Shown: piece by piece, positions 1-6,686 of the stretch
Layout: each line of letters opens with the position of its first letter
Numbering within the stretch: position 1 is the first letter of the stretch
From: Euryarchaeota archaeon UBA538
Lineage (GTDB): Archaea; Thermoplasmatota; Poseidoniia; Poseidoniales; Thalassarchaeaceae
Reading direction: 5' to 3'
Length of the DNA stretch: 11,740 bases
Assembly (NCBI GenBank): GCA_002499325.1
Contig: DALC01000020.1
Coordinates: 2,424 to 14,163 of the forward strand
Notes under the pieces: model-generated
Told to the model about the DNA's origin: nothing
The model's database searches: none
Seen by the model: the letters and a program-made list of their open reading frames with translations, nothing else
Made by a program: the position numbers and the translations under genes

Positions 1-25
1 GGGCACAGTGCGTGCTCCCTCCCTT

Positions 26-31
26 GAGGTG
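26..31 (+). promoter_or_regulatory. Shine-Dalgarno GAGGTG
   Basis: GAGGTG with six bases to ATG 38. It favours ATG 38 over the in-frame GTG at 8 and suggests that this gene is translated from a leadered, possibly polycistronic, message. Confidence 0.5.
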
Positions 32-37
32 GATGCA

Positions 38-1108
38 ATGGATGAACGGCTTACTGTAGCGACACTAGACTCTCCGAGTTGCCCAGTAGGGGAAAGGATA
101 GGCTCAATCATAGGTTCTGGGAACTCGTCTGGACTTGATATTCTGAGTATTTCTACAAATAGTCTGACCGATGGACTCGGGCTACTAGAATCTGGAGATG
201 CCGATATACTGGCTCTACCCGGAGGACTGGTTCATGGCAATATGATGGAAATACTTCAGTCAGGGTGCAATGTAGTCGGTGCTAGAACTCCCGTAAGGCC
301 ATACCCGGTCCTGGTTTCAGATAATAAAATTCAATACCAACCAAAATCTGCAATATTACTTTGCGATAATAAGCTGAACAGAAGGCAAGTGAGGAGGTCA
401 AGAGGCGGGCTTAGGGTACTTGACCCAGATGCATTTGCTTCAATCTTAGGTATAGAAGCGGGACCATCTGATCCACTCATGAAAGCGAAGTGGATGGAGG
501 ATCTAAGGCGTGCTGGAGAGATAGATGGATTTGTAATTCCAAGGGGGGTTTACGAGGGTGCAAATCTGGTAAGTCGGAGGCACTCCCTACTTCCAGACGG
601 GATGAACGAGGGAGATCCAGTCTTTCTCCCGCCTGCATACTCGGATCTAATCGTATTACTGGCCAGAAATCGATTTCCGAAAAGTATCTCCAAGGAGATT
701 TCTGAAAGGGAAGGTGAGACCTGTTGGTGGGTTCAGAATTCTATGCTTGGTTCGTTGGACCCAGAAATGCTTGAGAAAATAGGAGTGTTGGTCAGGCATC
801 GCCAGGTTAGGTCTCTGATTAAGCAGGCGGAGGCCACTCGTGACCTGACTCTTGAGCAGGTATGCTTGGATCCTGATGGCGAAGTCATAGAGGACGAGGT
901 TCATGTTGAGATAAGATTGGAGTTTGTGTCCAAGGGTGGGGCCAGGACAATTGGCCTGCACAGAGTCATCAGGCATTCCGATTACGAGAGAGCCACAATA
1001 GCTTCCCTTAGGGACTGGGAAACTATGATCAAGGAAGTTTCCAGAGATGTACCCAAAGACTTCCACACTGATCCAGAGAGTCCTCCATTCATTTCTTTGG
1101 ATGAATAG
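38..1108 (+). CDS. HemC-like (porphobilinogen deaminase-fold) protein, probably not a standard HemC
   Basis: 356 residues from ATG 38, chosen because GAGGTG (26-31) sits six bases before it; the frame is open to the window edge through GTG 8. The order of elements follows HemC: LTVATLDS (5-12) like the TRxSxLA start, ISTNS (38-42) like the T-GD region, a GDADI segment (53-57), ARTPVRPYPVLV (82-93) like the dprDalv region, NRRQVRR (114-120) like SLRRQ, AGEIDGFVI (159-167) like GEyDAiilA, and FLPPAYSDLIVLLAR (196-210) like lPavGQGalaIecR. A late Cys276 in AEATRDLTLEQVC could match the Cys that carries the dipyrromethane cofactor. However, the catalytic SLKD, RGNxxTR and GQG motifs are not recognisable. 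HemC joins four porphobilinogens into hydroxymethylbilane for haem and cobalamin; this copy may be a diverged HemC or a paralogue that only binds a ligand. It is followed directly by the SAP-domain gene. The similarity was judged by eye and the function is uncertain. Confidence 0.55.
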   Translation: MDERLTVATLDSPSCPVGERIGSIIGSGNSSGLDILSISTNSLTDGLGLLESGDADILALPGGLVHGNMMEILQSGCNVVGARTPVRPYPVLVSDNKIQYQPKSAILLCDNKLNRRQVRRSRGGLRVLDPDAFASILGIEAGPSDPLMKAKWMEDLRRAGEIDGFVIPRGVYEGANLVSRRHSLLPDGMNEGDPVFLPPAYSDLIVLLARNRFPKSISKEISEREGETCWWVQNSMLGSLDPEMLEKIGVLVRHRQVRSLIKQAEATRDLTLEQVCLDPDGEVIEDEVHVEIRLEFVSKGGARTIGLHRVIRHSDYERATIASLRDWETMIKEVSRDVPKDFHTDPESPPFISLDE

Positions 1109-2172
1109 TGGCGTTAAATTATGCCTCACAAAATAGGTATTTCTCTTATTCAGGGCACGCAATGGATATGACCATTGGCAGTGGCCGGCGAGATGGTGGA
1201 AGATTGAATTTCGACGCGTCATCACTTGATTCCCTTTACCGAGGGAGGCTTGTTGAGCTACGAGAGTTAGCCGAGTCGCGCAATATATCTAAGGGGGGTT
1301 CTGTAGAGGTACTTAGAGCCAGATTGATTCAGAATTTGGTATTGGAGGATCTGGATCTCTCATGGGATGGCATTCAGACGATGAGTCACAATGAATTGGG
1401 TGGAATTCTCAAGGTATTCGGAATCAAGTCTTCTGGATCACAAAGAGAAAGGAGGCAGCGACTCTGGCTACATCTAAACTTCGACTCCAGGAGGATGACT
1501 ATCGAAAGGCTCGCCGAGATGGATAGAGATGATCTACATGAGCTCTGTGTGAGGCTGGAGACCCCCCTCACCGGAAATAGGACTGTTCTGATGGGAAGAG
1601 TGGCTGGGGTACTAACCAACCAGCTGAATGGCTGGGGGAGGATTAAGAAAAGTCTGAAGAGGAATGGGGTTAGTTTCTCTTTGGGTTCTGTTGAAAAAGA
1701 GGCATTGGCTAATAATGAGGAGGAGTTTGTGCCTGTAGATGCGGATTTTCATTCTGATTCGCCTATTGCAGTCATTGAGGATGCGTATGACTCGCTTATT
1801 CTCGGTTTAGATACCTTAGAGCCTGTAATACAAGAAGACCTCAGGACCGTTGCTACATTCGTAGAGGACATTGACAGAATCATAGGCACAATCCTCAGAG
1901 GTAGCGGAGGAGCATGGGGGGAGTCTCAGAAGGAGCTTCTACTGAGACTATCTAAGAGAAGAGGGTGGCCTGTCAACGAAGAGATAGTGAGATCCAGACT
2001 AACACGTGTAGCGACAGATATCGCGGAGATAAAGGGGGCCAAGATAGGGGAGTTCGGTAAAGTGAATGGAAATTCATTCCTGAGGGAACAAGTTTCCTCT
2101 GACGTCTCGAGGAATAGGATTAGCGAGAAATTATCAGTCGTGGACTCTATTCTTCAGGATAGTAAGAACTAG
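1108..2172 (+). CDS. Protein with three SAP-like modules
   Basis: 354 residues if read from GTG 1108, which overlaps the previous stop by one base (TAGTG). ATG 1162 (residue 19) is a good alternative: AAAATAG at 1130-1136 lies 26-32 bases before it, as expected for a leaderless start, and the first 18 residues look non-conserved. The N-terminal half repeats a helix-extension-helix pattern: about 43-77 (LYRGRLVELRELAESRNISK then LRARLI), 85-123 (MSHNELGGILKVFGIKSSGS then RQRLWLHL) and 130-172 (MDRDDLHELCVRLETPLTGN then LMGRVAGVL). These match the SAP pattern of 'L+veLk.lc...gl...G.K..Li.rl', a DNA- or RNA-binding fold. Residues 190-354 are charged and mostly helical with no recognised domain. 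No catalytic motif or membrane segment is visible. A nucleic-acid-binding accessory role is inference; there is no obvious link to the HemC-like neighbour. Confidence 0.7.
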   Translation: MALNYASQNRYFSYSGHAMDMTIGSGRRDGGRLNFDASSLDSLYRGRLVELRELAESRNISKGGSVEVLRARLIQNLVLEDLDLSWDGIQTMSHNELGGILKVFGIKSSGSQRERRQRLWLHLNFDSRRMTIERLAEMDRDDLHELCVRLETPLTGNRTVLMGRVAGVLTNQLNGWGRIKKSLKRNGVSFSLGSVEKEALANNEEEFVPVDADFHSDSPIAVIEDAYDSLILGLDTLEPVIQEDLRTVATFVEDIDRIIGTILRGSGGAWGESQKELLLRLSKRRGWPVNEEIVRSRLTRVATDIAEIKGAKIGEFGKVNGNSFLREQVSSDVSRNRISEKLSVVDSILQDSKN

Positions 2173-3110
2173 AGGACTTGGAAGAATCCAAACCTTGGCT
2201 CAATTATTGTGCCATCGACATCCCTCATGCCCTCGAGTGCATCCTCCGCTTCTTCTCTTGAGAATCCAGATTGAACGCATGAAAGTATAATCGCGTCATA
2301 CTCAGCACCCTCTCCCCCGTCTGCTGACTTTATTGCACTGATTATCGTAGAAGAAATGTCGCCTTCTGGCTCTATTGGAGCTTGGACGGTAGGCTGTTCT
2401 CGGGCCTCAGGAGTTTCATTGGTCTTGGGCGCGCTGACAGGAGAAGCTTCAGCCATACTGGATCTTCCAGAGGCTATCGATAATGCCTGCAAGACTCCTA
2501 CCTTGTAGTTCTCAGAGTCAAACTCTGGATAATGAGACCTAGCCTGGACCATACCACTAACCAGATCCGCAGGAACCCCGGCTCCCTCCAGAGAGTCGGG
2601 AGAGGGCTCTACGCCGGATGAGTCATCATACGCCTTTATTCTCCTCAGAGTAGCTTCCGCTGCTTCGACTAGCCATCGTGAGTACCTCTCTTTGTCTATT
2701 ATGGCGATTTGCTCGACCCTCAGGGATGTGAACACTCCTCCATCCTCGGTCTCAAACCACCTTGACTTGCCAACTAATGCCATTAGAAATCTATCTCCAG
2801 ACTCAAACCTAGCAAGAAGCTCTTCAGCCTCGGCATGCATCTCATCTTGGAATGGGGCGATATTGAATACATGGTTGCCAGTTGGATCTCTGATATGACC
2901 GGAGTAACTTGGTCCACTGTCACCGTCTCTTCTCTCCATCCTGTCTATCACGCCTGCAACTAGAGCCCTGTTTACCCTAGCTCCTAACTTAGTAACGACG
3001 AAGGAGGGGTCATATTCCCCCACCCCCATTTCAGTCAAGGAAGCGTCTGAATATTCCTGGGCCAGCATCCTGATTGCACTCTGCCTGACTCTCCTCTGTG
3101 CTTCAATCAC
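2169..3110 (-). CDS. RPA-associated protein (COG3390-type RPA subunit)
   Basis: 313 residues from GTG 3110, chosen because it overlaps the RPA stop codon by four bases (GTGA) and has GGAGGTG five bases upstream; GTG 3125 would add only five residues. Residues about 44-140 form an OB-fold candidate (RVNRALVAGVIDRMERR, then GHIRDPTG, then VFTSLRVEQIAIID), the typical start of archaeal RPA-associated proteins. A low-complexity Pro/Glu/Ala linker (about 218-250) leads to a C-terminal winged-helix-like module (250-313, SSTIISAIKSA ... FSREEAEDALEGMRDVDGTI), similar in layout to the RPA32 C-terminus, which binds repair partners. In haloarchaea and Pyrococcus, such proteins are encoded next to RPA and form its complex on single-stranded DNA. 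The operon here supports that role. Its stop shares the bases CTAG with the convergent SAP-domain gene. Confidence 0.8.
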   Translation of the reverse strand: MIEAQRRVRQSAIRMLAQEYSDASLTEMGVGEYDPSFVVTKLGARVNRALVAGVIDRMERRDGDSGPSYSGHIRDPTGNHVFNIAPFQDEMHAEAEELLARFESGDRFLMALVGKSRWFETEDGGVFTSLRVEQIAIIDKERYSRWLVEAAEATLRRIKAYDDSSGVEPSPDSLEGAGVPADLVSGMVQARSHYPEFDSENYKVGVLQALSIASGRSSMAEASPVSAPKTNETPEAREQPTVQAPIEPEGDISSTIISAIKSADGGEGAEYDAIILSCVQSGFSREEAEDALEGMRDVDGTIIEPRFGFFQVL

Positions 3111-4831
3111 ATTGCCACCTCCCACTTTTTGATAACCATCTCAGCTGCTTTGGAAGCATCCAATCCGTCATCTTGCACACTGTCTGCGAGAAGCATTGCT
3201 CCTTGGTCATCGATTAGAGCGAGTCCATTTACTGACACTCCTCTCCCCAGTGACTTCTCCCTGACTGACATGAGAAATGCCTCTTGGCCTTCTTTGGAGA
3301 TTGTTTCTGCTACCTCTTCTTGAGTCATTCCCAGAAACTTCTCTGCTGGATCCTTGGAGAGCAAGAGAGATACATTGGAAACTCCATCATCAAGAACCAT
3401 CCTAATTCGTAAATCCTCTTCCCCTCTCTGGGGTCCGCAGTCTATGCAATTTCCGTCTCTTAACCTCTTCCTGCACTTTCTATTCCTGTCTGGTAATTGG
3501 ACCGGGCACCTCTCAATTATTCCGGAGTCTCCAGTTACTAGGACTATTGTCCCGTTGGTTCTGACCCCTCTTCTGGTCCCTCCTTCTACTAGTTCGGTGA
3601 GTCCCACGTCCACCCAGTGATCTTCGGGGTCTATCTTGTCCCAAGCGGGGCTCTCCAAGCTTGTTGCCTGAGTTATTTCGTCTATGACGAGATCTGGGGA
3701 GCCCTGCCATGACTGAACCCTTGCCTCAGTCAGATGGATGAAATCTCCTGGCTTAGGATCGAAATCGCACCATGCTGTCAGCCTACACCTCCCAGTTGGA
3801 TCCATGACATCACCACTCCTGACGACCCTCTCCGAGCCATCTTTGGCGGTGAACGTTCTCTGGTACCATGATTCTACCTGGAGGGTGATCTCAACATCCC
3901 TCATGCCATTTCTCAAACCCGATATTTTACTCCTAGTGGTTGGTGCCAAATCCTCCAAACTAGCAAAGGAGTTGTCATGGAATACCTCTACCCTGGATGA
4001 GTCGCTGATATTCACCTCGGGCGTATCTCTGAATCTTCTAATGGATGCTCCCTCAATCTTGAGTAACGTGCCCGGCTCATATTCGAAATCGGACCAAGAT
4101 AGCATTCCGATACTACCGGTAGCATCGGCCAATCTTCCCCTGACGACATTTAGTTGACCGGATCCATCTCTCTTCACGATGACGTCCTTCTTGGTAGATA
4201 GAACTCTGGCGACTATACTGACGAAGCCCTCTGACTGGGAAGCCTTTTCGATACTGATTGGTTCGTCGGATTGTTGTACGTTGGATTGACCGCCCTCTCT
4301 CAAGACTGAAATTCTGGATGTCCTATTGATATTAATTGATTTCTTGTCGTTCCACTCGTTTACGGATACGCCTTCCAGTCTTACTACCGAACCGGGAGCT
4401 AGATTCTGGCTGTGTCCCCCCCAGTCTTTGTAGTCCCATCGCTCTCTCTTGTCCCCTGACTCCCAAGGATTATCTTCTATCCATCCGAAAGCAATCTGTC
4501 TCTCTTCTCCATTCTTCATTTTCTGCATCCTAGGAGTGTAAGAGACCACTGCAACTTCAACCGTAACGTTCCTATCCTCTGATCCAAGCTCCGAGAATCG
4601 ATCTACTTTCTTGATGTCAGGAGATGAGGACCTAGAGGAAGGCGATCCAGTTATTTCGATTCCAGCGGCAGCTTGGAACTTCCTAATGACAGACCTTAGG
4701 GCGTCTTCAGGGGGGATCAGAAACTCCTCCTCATATCTCCTGAATTCCTCAATAATCTCGTTCTCGTCAGCGTCCTTACATTCTTGCTTCACCGTAGCTA
4801 CTAGGTTTGCATACTTCCCTTCAACCGTCAT
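3107..4831 (-). CDS. rpa: Replication protein A (multi-OB-fold single-stranded DNA-binding protein)
   Basis: 574 residues from ATG 4831, with GGAGG seven bases upstream. It coats single-stranded DNA during replication, recombination and repair. Domains seen in order: a helical N-terminal module (1-60) with many acidic residues; OB-fold 1 about 72-178; OB-fold 2 about 196-285 (GRLADATGSIGMLSWSDF is the typical strand pair); OB-fold 3 about 300-390 (SGDVMDPTGRCRLTAWCDF); and a last OB-fold about 415-550 with a zinc finger inserted. The four cysteines are C442, C453, C462 and C465 (C-x10-C-x8-C-x2-C). This plan, with repeated OB-folds and a C-terminal zinc finger in one chain, is that of euryarchaeal RPA. 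The GTGA overlap with the RPA-associated gene marks a two-gene operon. The gene is divergent from mogA across 232 bases. Confidence 0.93.
   Translation of the reverse strand: MTVEGKYANLVATVKQECKDADENEIIEEFRRYEEEFLIPPEDALRSVIRKFQAAAGIEITGSPSSRSSSPDIKKVDRFSELGSEDRNVTVEVAVVSYTPRMQKMKNGEERQIAFGWIEDNPWESGDKRERWDYKDWGGHSQNLAPGSVVRLEGVSVNEWNDKKSININRTSRISVLREGGQSNVQQSDEPISIEKASQSEGFVSIVARVLSTKKDVIVKRDGSGQLNVVRGRLADATGSIGMLSWSDFEYEPGTLLKIEGASIRRFRDTPEVNISDSSRVEVFHDNSFASLEDLAPTTRSKISGLRNGMRDVEITLQVESWYQRTFTAKDGSERVVRSGDVMDPTGRCRLTAWCDFDPKPGDFIHLTEARVQSWQGSPDLVIDEITQATSLESPAWDKIDPEDHWVDVGLTELVEGGTRRGVRTNGTIVLVTGDSGIIERCPVQLPDRNRKCRKRLRDGNCIDCGPQRGEEDLRIRMVLDDGVSNVSLLLSKDPAEKFLGMTQEEVAETISKEGQEAFLMSVREKSLGRGVSVNGLALIDDQGAMLLADSVQDDGLDASKAAEMVIKKWEVAM
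3116..3122 (-). promoter_or_regulatory. Shine-Dalgarno GGAGGTG inside the end of the RPA gene
   Basis: On the minus strand GGAGGTG precedes GTG 3110 by five bases. It is a full match to the usual 16S rRNA anti-SD core and lies within the last codons of the RPA gene, so it decides the start of the RPA-associated protein and shows translational coupling. Confidence 0.75.
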
Positions 4832-4838
4832 TTCTCTG

Positions 4839-4843
4839 CCTCC
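4839..4843 (-). promoter_or_regulatory. Shine-Dalgarno GGAGG of rpa
   Basis: GGAGG on the minus strand, seven bases before ATG 4831. It implies that the rpa message has a 5' leader. The best TATA-like match further upstream on this strand is GATATC near 4889-4894, which would give a leader of roughly 35 bases; that promoter call is weak. Confidence 0.6.
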
Positions 4844-4846
4844 TAC

Positions 4847-4999
4847 ATGAGGAAGGCTGAGTCTAACTGGCCCGAATTCACAATTACCGATATCTCGACA
4901 ACTGGCAGTGATTCAAGGGTGATACTGCAACGTGCGGTTTGGGGAAGACTCAGCACTTCATCACCTCAGGGTGTGATTCTTTACATCGGCGGTAAATGA
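4847..4999 (+). CDS. Possible 50-residue small protein, unrecognised
   Basis: A 50-codon frame from ATG 4847 to TGA 4999 lies in the divergent gap between rpa and mogA. It starts MRKAESNWPEFTITDI and ends VILYIGGK, and has no membrane segment, cysteine pair or motif that I recognise. There is no Shine-Dalgarno, and no clear TATA box at the leaderless distance (the nearest A/T run, CATACT, is 33 bases upstream and inside rpa). The frame is also open upstream into the antisense of rpa, which weakens the case. It is listed because it fills most of the gap and would be missed by a length cut-off; it may well be chance. Confidence 0.18.
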   Translation: MRKAESNWPEFTITDISTTGSDSRVILQRAVWGRLSTSSPQGVILYIGGK

Positions 5000-5033
5000 A
5001 GGTGTTCATCAGGAGAGGGTCTGAAACCGACGT

Positions 5034-5039
5034 GATTAA
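5034..5039 (+). promoter_or_regulatory. TATA-like element before mogA
   Basis: ATTAAT lies 25-30 bases before GTG 5064, the spacing expected of an archaeal TATA box feeding a leaderless message. No Shine-Dalgarno precedes the start, which fits. Confidence 0.35.
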
Positions 5040-5063
5040 TCGGAATGACCCCCTCTCCCGGTC

Positions 5064-5615
5064 GTGGGCGTAGGCGAGCTTTGCAGATTTGGGGTTCTGA
5101 CTGCGTCAGACAGGGCCAGCTCGGGAGAGTATGAAGACTTGAGCGGTCCAGCCATCGAAGGGTTCCTGGAAGAGGCACTTACATCTCCTTGGGAAGTAGA
5201 GAGAGTCATAGTTCCAGATGAAATGCACGAGATAGCCTCCTCGTTGATTGATATGGTCGATAACAAGGGTTGCTCGGTGGTCGTTACGACAGGCGGGACC
5301 GGTCCCTCACTGAGAGATGTGACTCCTGAGGCGACCACCAGCGTCTGTGACAAGATGCTTCCTGGATTTGCAGAGAAGATGCGTTCGGTCTCACTGAATT
5401 ACGTACCTACAGCGATTTTATCTAGGCAGGTCGCTGGAATCAGAGGAGAATCTCTGATAATTAATCTACCAGGATCGCCCAAGTCTATAAGAGAAATCTT
5501 GGATGCCGTTTTCTCGGCTGTGCCATACTGCGTTGATCTGGTTGGTGGCCCATACATCACCACAGATTCGCATGTTGTGGAGTCATTCCGTCCGGCTCAT
5601 GCAAGACGCGAATGA
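5064..5615 (+). CDS. mogA: Molybdopterin adenylyltransferase MogA (bacterial-like)
   Basis: 183 residues from GTG 5064. MogA adenylates molybdopterin before molybdenum insertion, in the cytoplasm. The whole chain aligns by eye with E. coli MogA (195 residues) and not only with the looser MoaB group: ASDRASSGEYED (14-25), IVPDE (49-53, Asp52 matching the active-site Asp49), TTGGTGPSLRDVTPEAT (75-91, Asp85 matching Asp82), MLPGFAEKMR (98-107), VPTAILSRQVAGIR (114-127), INLPGSPKSIRE (133-144), SAVPYCVDLVGGPYI (151-165) and the end FRPAHARRE. The close match to bacterial MogA in an otherwise archaeal context suggests old transfer or a shared deep subfamily (inference). It overlaps the RNase PH start by four bases (ATGA), so the two are co-translated. 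No other cofactor gene is in the window. Confidence 0.92.
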   Translation: MGVGELCRFGVLTASDRASSGEYEDLSGPAIEGFLEEALTSPWEVERVIVPDEMHEIASSLIDMVDNKGCSVVVTTGGTGPSLRDVTPEATTSVCDKMLPGFAEKMRSVSLNYVPTAILSRQVAGIRGESLIINLPGSPKSIREILDAVFSAVPYCVDLVGGPYITTDSHVVESFRPAHARRE

Positions 5616-6469
5616 TTGAACATGTGATGGCCACTCGGAGTGTCATGGCGAAGATGAAGTCTGGAGACATTTCCAGCGATAGAGAGAATGATGAATTGCG
5701 TGAAATGGATGTGACTTTGGACTTCACGCCAAATGCCCTGTCCTCACTATTGTACAAGCAGGGCGACACTATCGTCTTGATTTGTGTGACAAAGGCCCCC
5801 TCGCTTCCAAGGTGGTTTCCGAAGAACTCCGACAGGGGATGGGTTCATGCTGAGTACTCCCTACTTCCCGGTTCGACGGATTCCAGATTTAGGAGAGAGA
5901 GGAACGGTGCCAAGGGCAGGACTATGGAGATTGAAAGACTGATAGCCAGATCTCTCAGAGGAGCCGTGGACTTAGAGGCTCTTGGCCCTGTAGCGCTGAC
6001 TGTTGACTGCGACATTTTGAATGCCGACGGAGGAACGAGGTGCGCATCAATAACTGCGGCTTGCATGGGACTGAGGCTCGCTATTCGTCGACTCATTGAG
6101 TCAGGGGAATGCCTTCCGAAGGATCTTCGTCCGTCCAGGGATGATATCTCCAACGGATGGACTGCTCCCAAGCTGTCCAAAGAGGAGATGCGTGCTCATG
6201 AGAATCTGGTAATGCCTAATGACGTGTCCGCAATAAGTGTCGGACTCATAGACGGGAAGGTATATCTCGATTTGGATTATATCCTGGACAGTAACGCAGA
6301 TGTGGACATGAACGTTGTTGGAACTAGCGATGGGATGCTAGTCGAGGTGCAGGGAACAGGAGAGGAATCAACGTACTCTCGCGAGCAGTTTGACTCTCTG
6401 ATGGACATGGCGGAGGTCGGACTGGAGAGACTCCACAAGATACAGGTCGATACATTACTTGGGAAATGA
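5612..6469 (+). CDS. rph: RNase PH (bacterial-type 3'-5' phosphorolytic exoribonuclease)
   Basis: 285 residues from ATG 5612, which overlaps the mogA stop as ATGA; ATG 5627 is possible. RNase PH trims tRNA 3' trailers using phosphate. Matches to B. subtilis RNase PH: DELR (27-30), GDTIVLICV (51-59), PRWFP (66-70), GWVHAEYSLLP (76-86), GRTMEIERLIARSLR (102-116, Arg103 matching phosphate-binding Arg86), DCDILNADGGTRCASI (132-147, Thr142/Arg143 matching Thr125/Arg126), LDLDYILDS (219-227), VDMNVV (231-236) and EVQGTGEESTYSRE (245-258). This is the standalone bacterial form, not the archaeal exosome subunit Rrp41. Two oddities: about 20 extra residues at the N-terminus, and an insertion of roughly 28 residues at 167-203 before VSAISVG. 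The usual LPRAT reads LPGST. It faces a tRNA gene 24 bases beyond its stop. Confidence 0.93.
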   Translation: MIEHVMATRSVMAKMKSGDISSDRENDELREMDVTLDFTPNALSSLLYKQGDTIVLICVTKAPSLPRWFPKNSDRGWVHAEYSLLPGSTDSRFRRERNGAKGRTMEIERLIARSLRGAVDLEALGPVALTVDCDILNADGGTRCASITAACMGLRLAIRRLIESGECLPKDLRPSRDDISNGWTAPKLSKEEMRAHENLVMPNDVSAISVGLIDGKVYLDLDYILDSNADVDMNVVGTSDGMLVEVQGTGEESTYSREQFDSLMDMAEVGLERLHKIQVDTLLGK

Positions 6470-6493
6470 CATAGTCTGCACTGACGAAAATGA

Positions 6494-6569
6494 TGGTGGG
6501 ACTGGCCGGACTTGAACCAGCGGCCTCCGCATCTTCAGTGCGGCGCTCTCCCAGCTGAGCTACAGTCCC
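6494..6569 (-). tRNA. tRNA-Phe (anticodon GAA), CCA encoded
   Basis: Read on the minus strand the 76 bases fold fully: acceptor GGGACTG/CAGTCCC; D-stem GCTC/GAGC; anticodon stem CCGCA/TGCGG around loop CTGAAGA (anticodon GAA, Phe); five-base variable loop AGGCC; T-stem GCTGG/CCGGC with loop TTCAAGT; discriminator A; encoded CCA at 6494-6496. No intron. The pairing is Watson-Crick except one G-U in the T-stem. No TATA box is evident at the normal distance; the best candidate on this strand is AAAATAC near 6637-6643, which would give a long 5' leader for RNase P. Confidence 0.97.
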
Positions 6570-6657
6570 GTAGCGACCTTGGCACAATGGTCATGGCTTC
6601 AAGTCTTCCTAGGACCGGGAGATTGCATGTGCTCCAGTATTTTCTGTTAAACAATAG

Positions 6658-6665
6658 CATAAAAG
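6658..6665 (+). promoter_or_regulatory. TATA-like element before the first photolyase
   Basis: GCATAAAA, whose A/T core 6659-6664 lies 23-28 bases before ATG 6687. There is no Shine-Dalgarno, so a leaderless message is likely. Confidence 0.5.
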
Positions 6666-6686
6666 CGTAAATTTGGTCTAAAGGGC

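Noticed and set aside
1..27. Possible C-terminus of an upstream gene ending at TGA 25-27
   Set aside because: Only eight codons are visible and other frames stay open as well, so nothing supports a gene there.
656..1225. Long antisense frame (189 codons) opposite the HemC-like gene
   Set aside because: It shows no family resemblance, spans the end of one gene and the start of another, and the plus-strand frame has the better start signal and homology.
3738..4157. Open frame of 139 codons on the plus strand inside rpa
   Set aside because: It is a shadow of a highly conserved gene; its composition is Ser/Leu/Pro-rich, as expected from antisense reading.
6324..6587. Minus-strand frame of 87 codons across the tRNA and the end of rph
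   Set aside because: It runs through the tRNA-Phe sequence; such tRNA-derived frames are a common false call.
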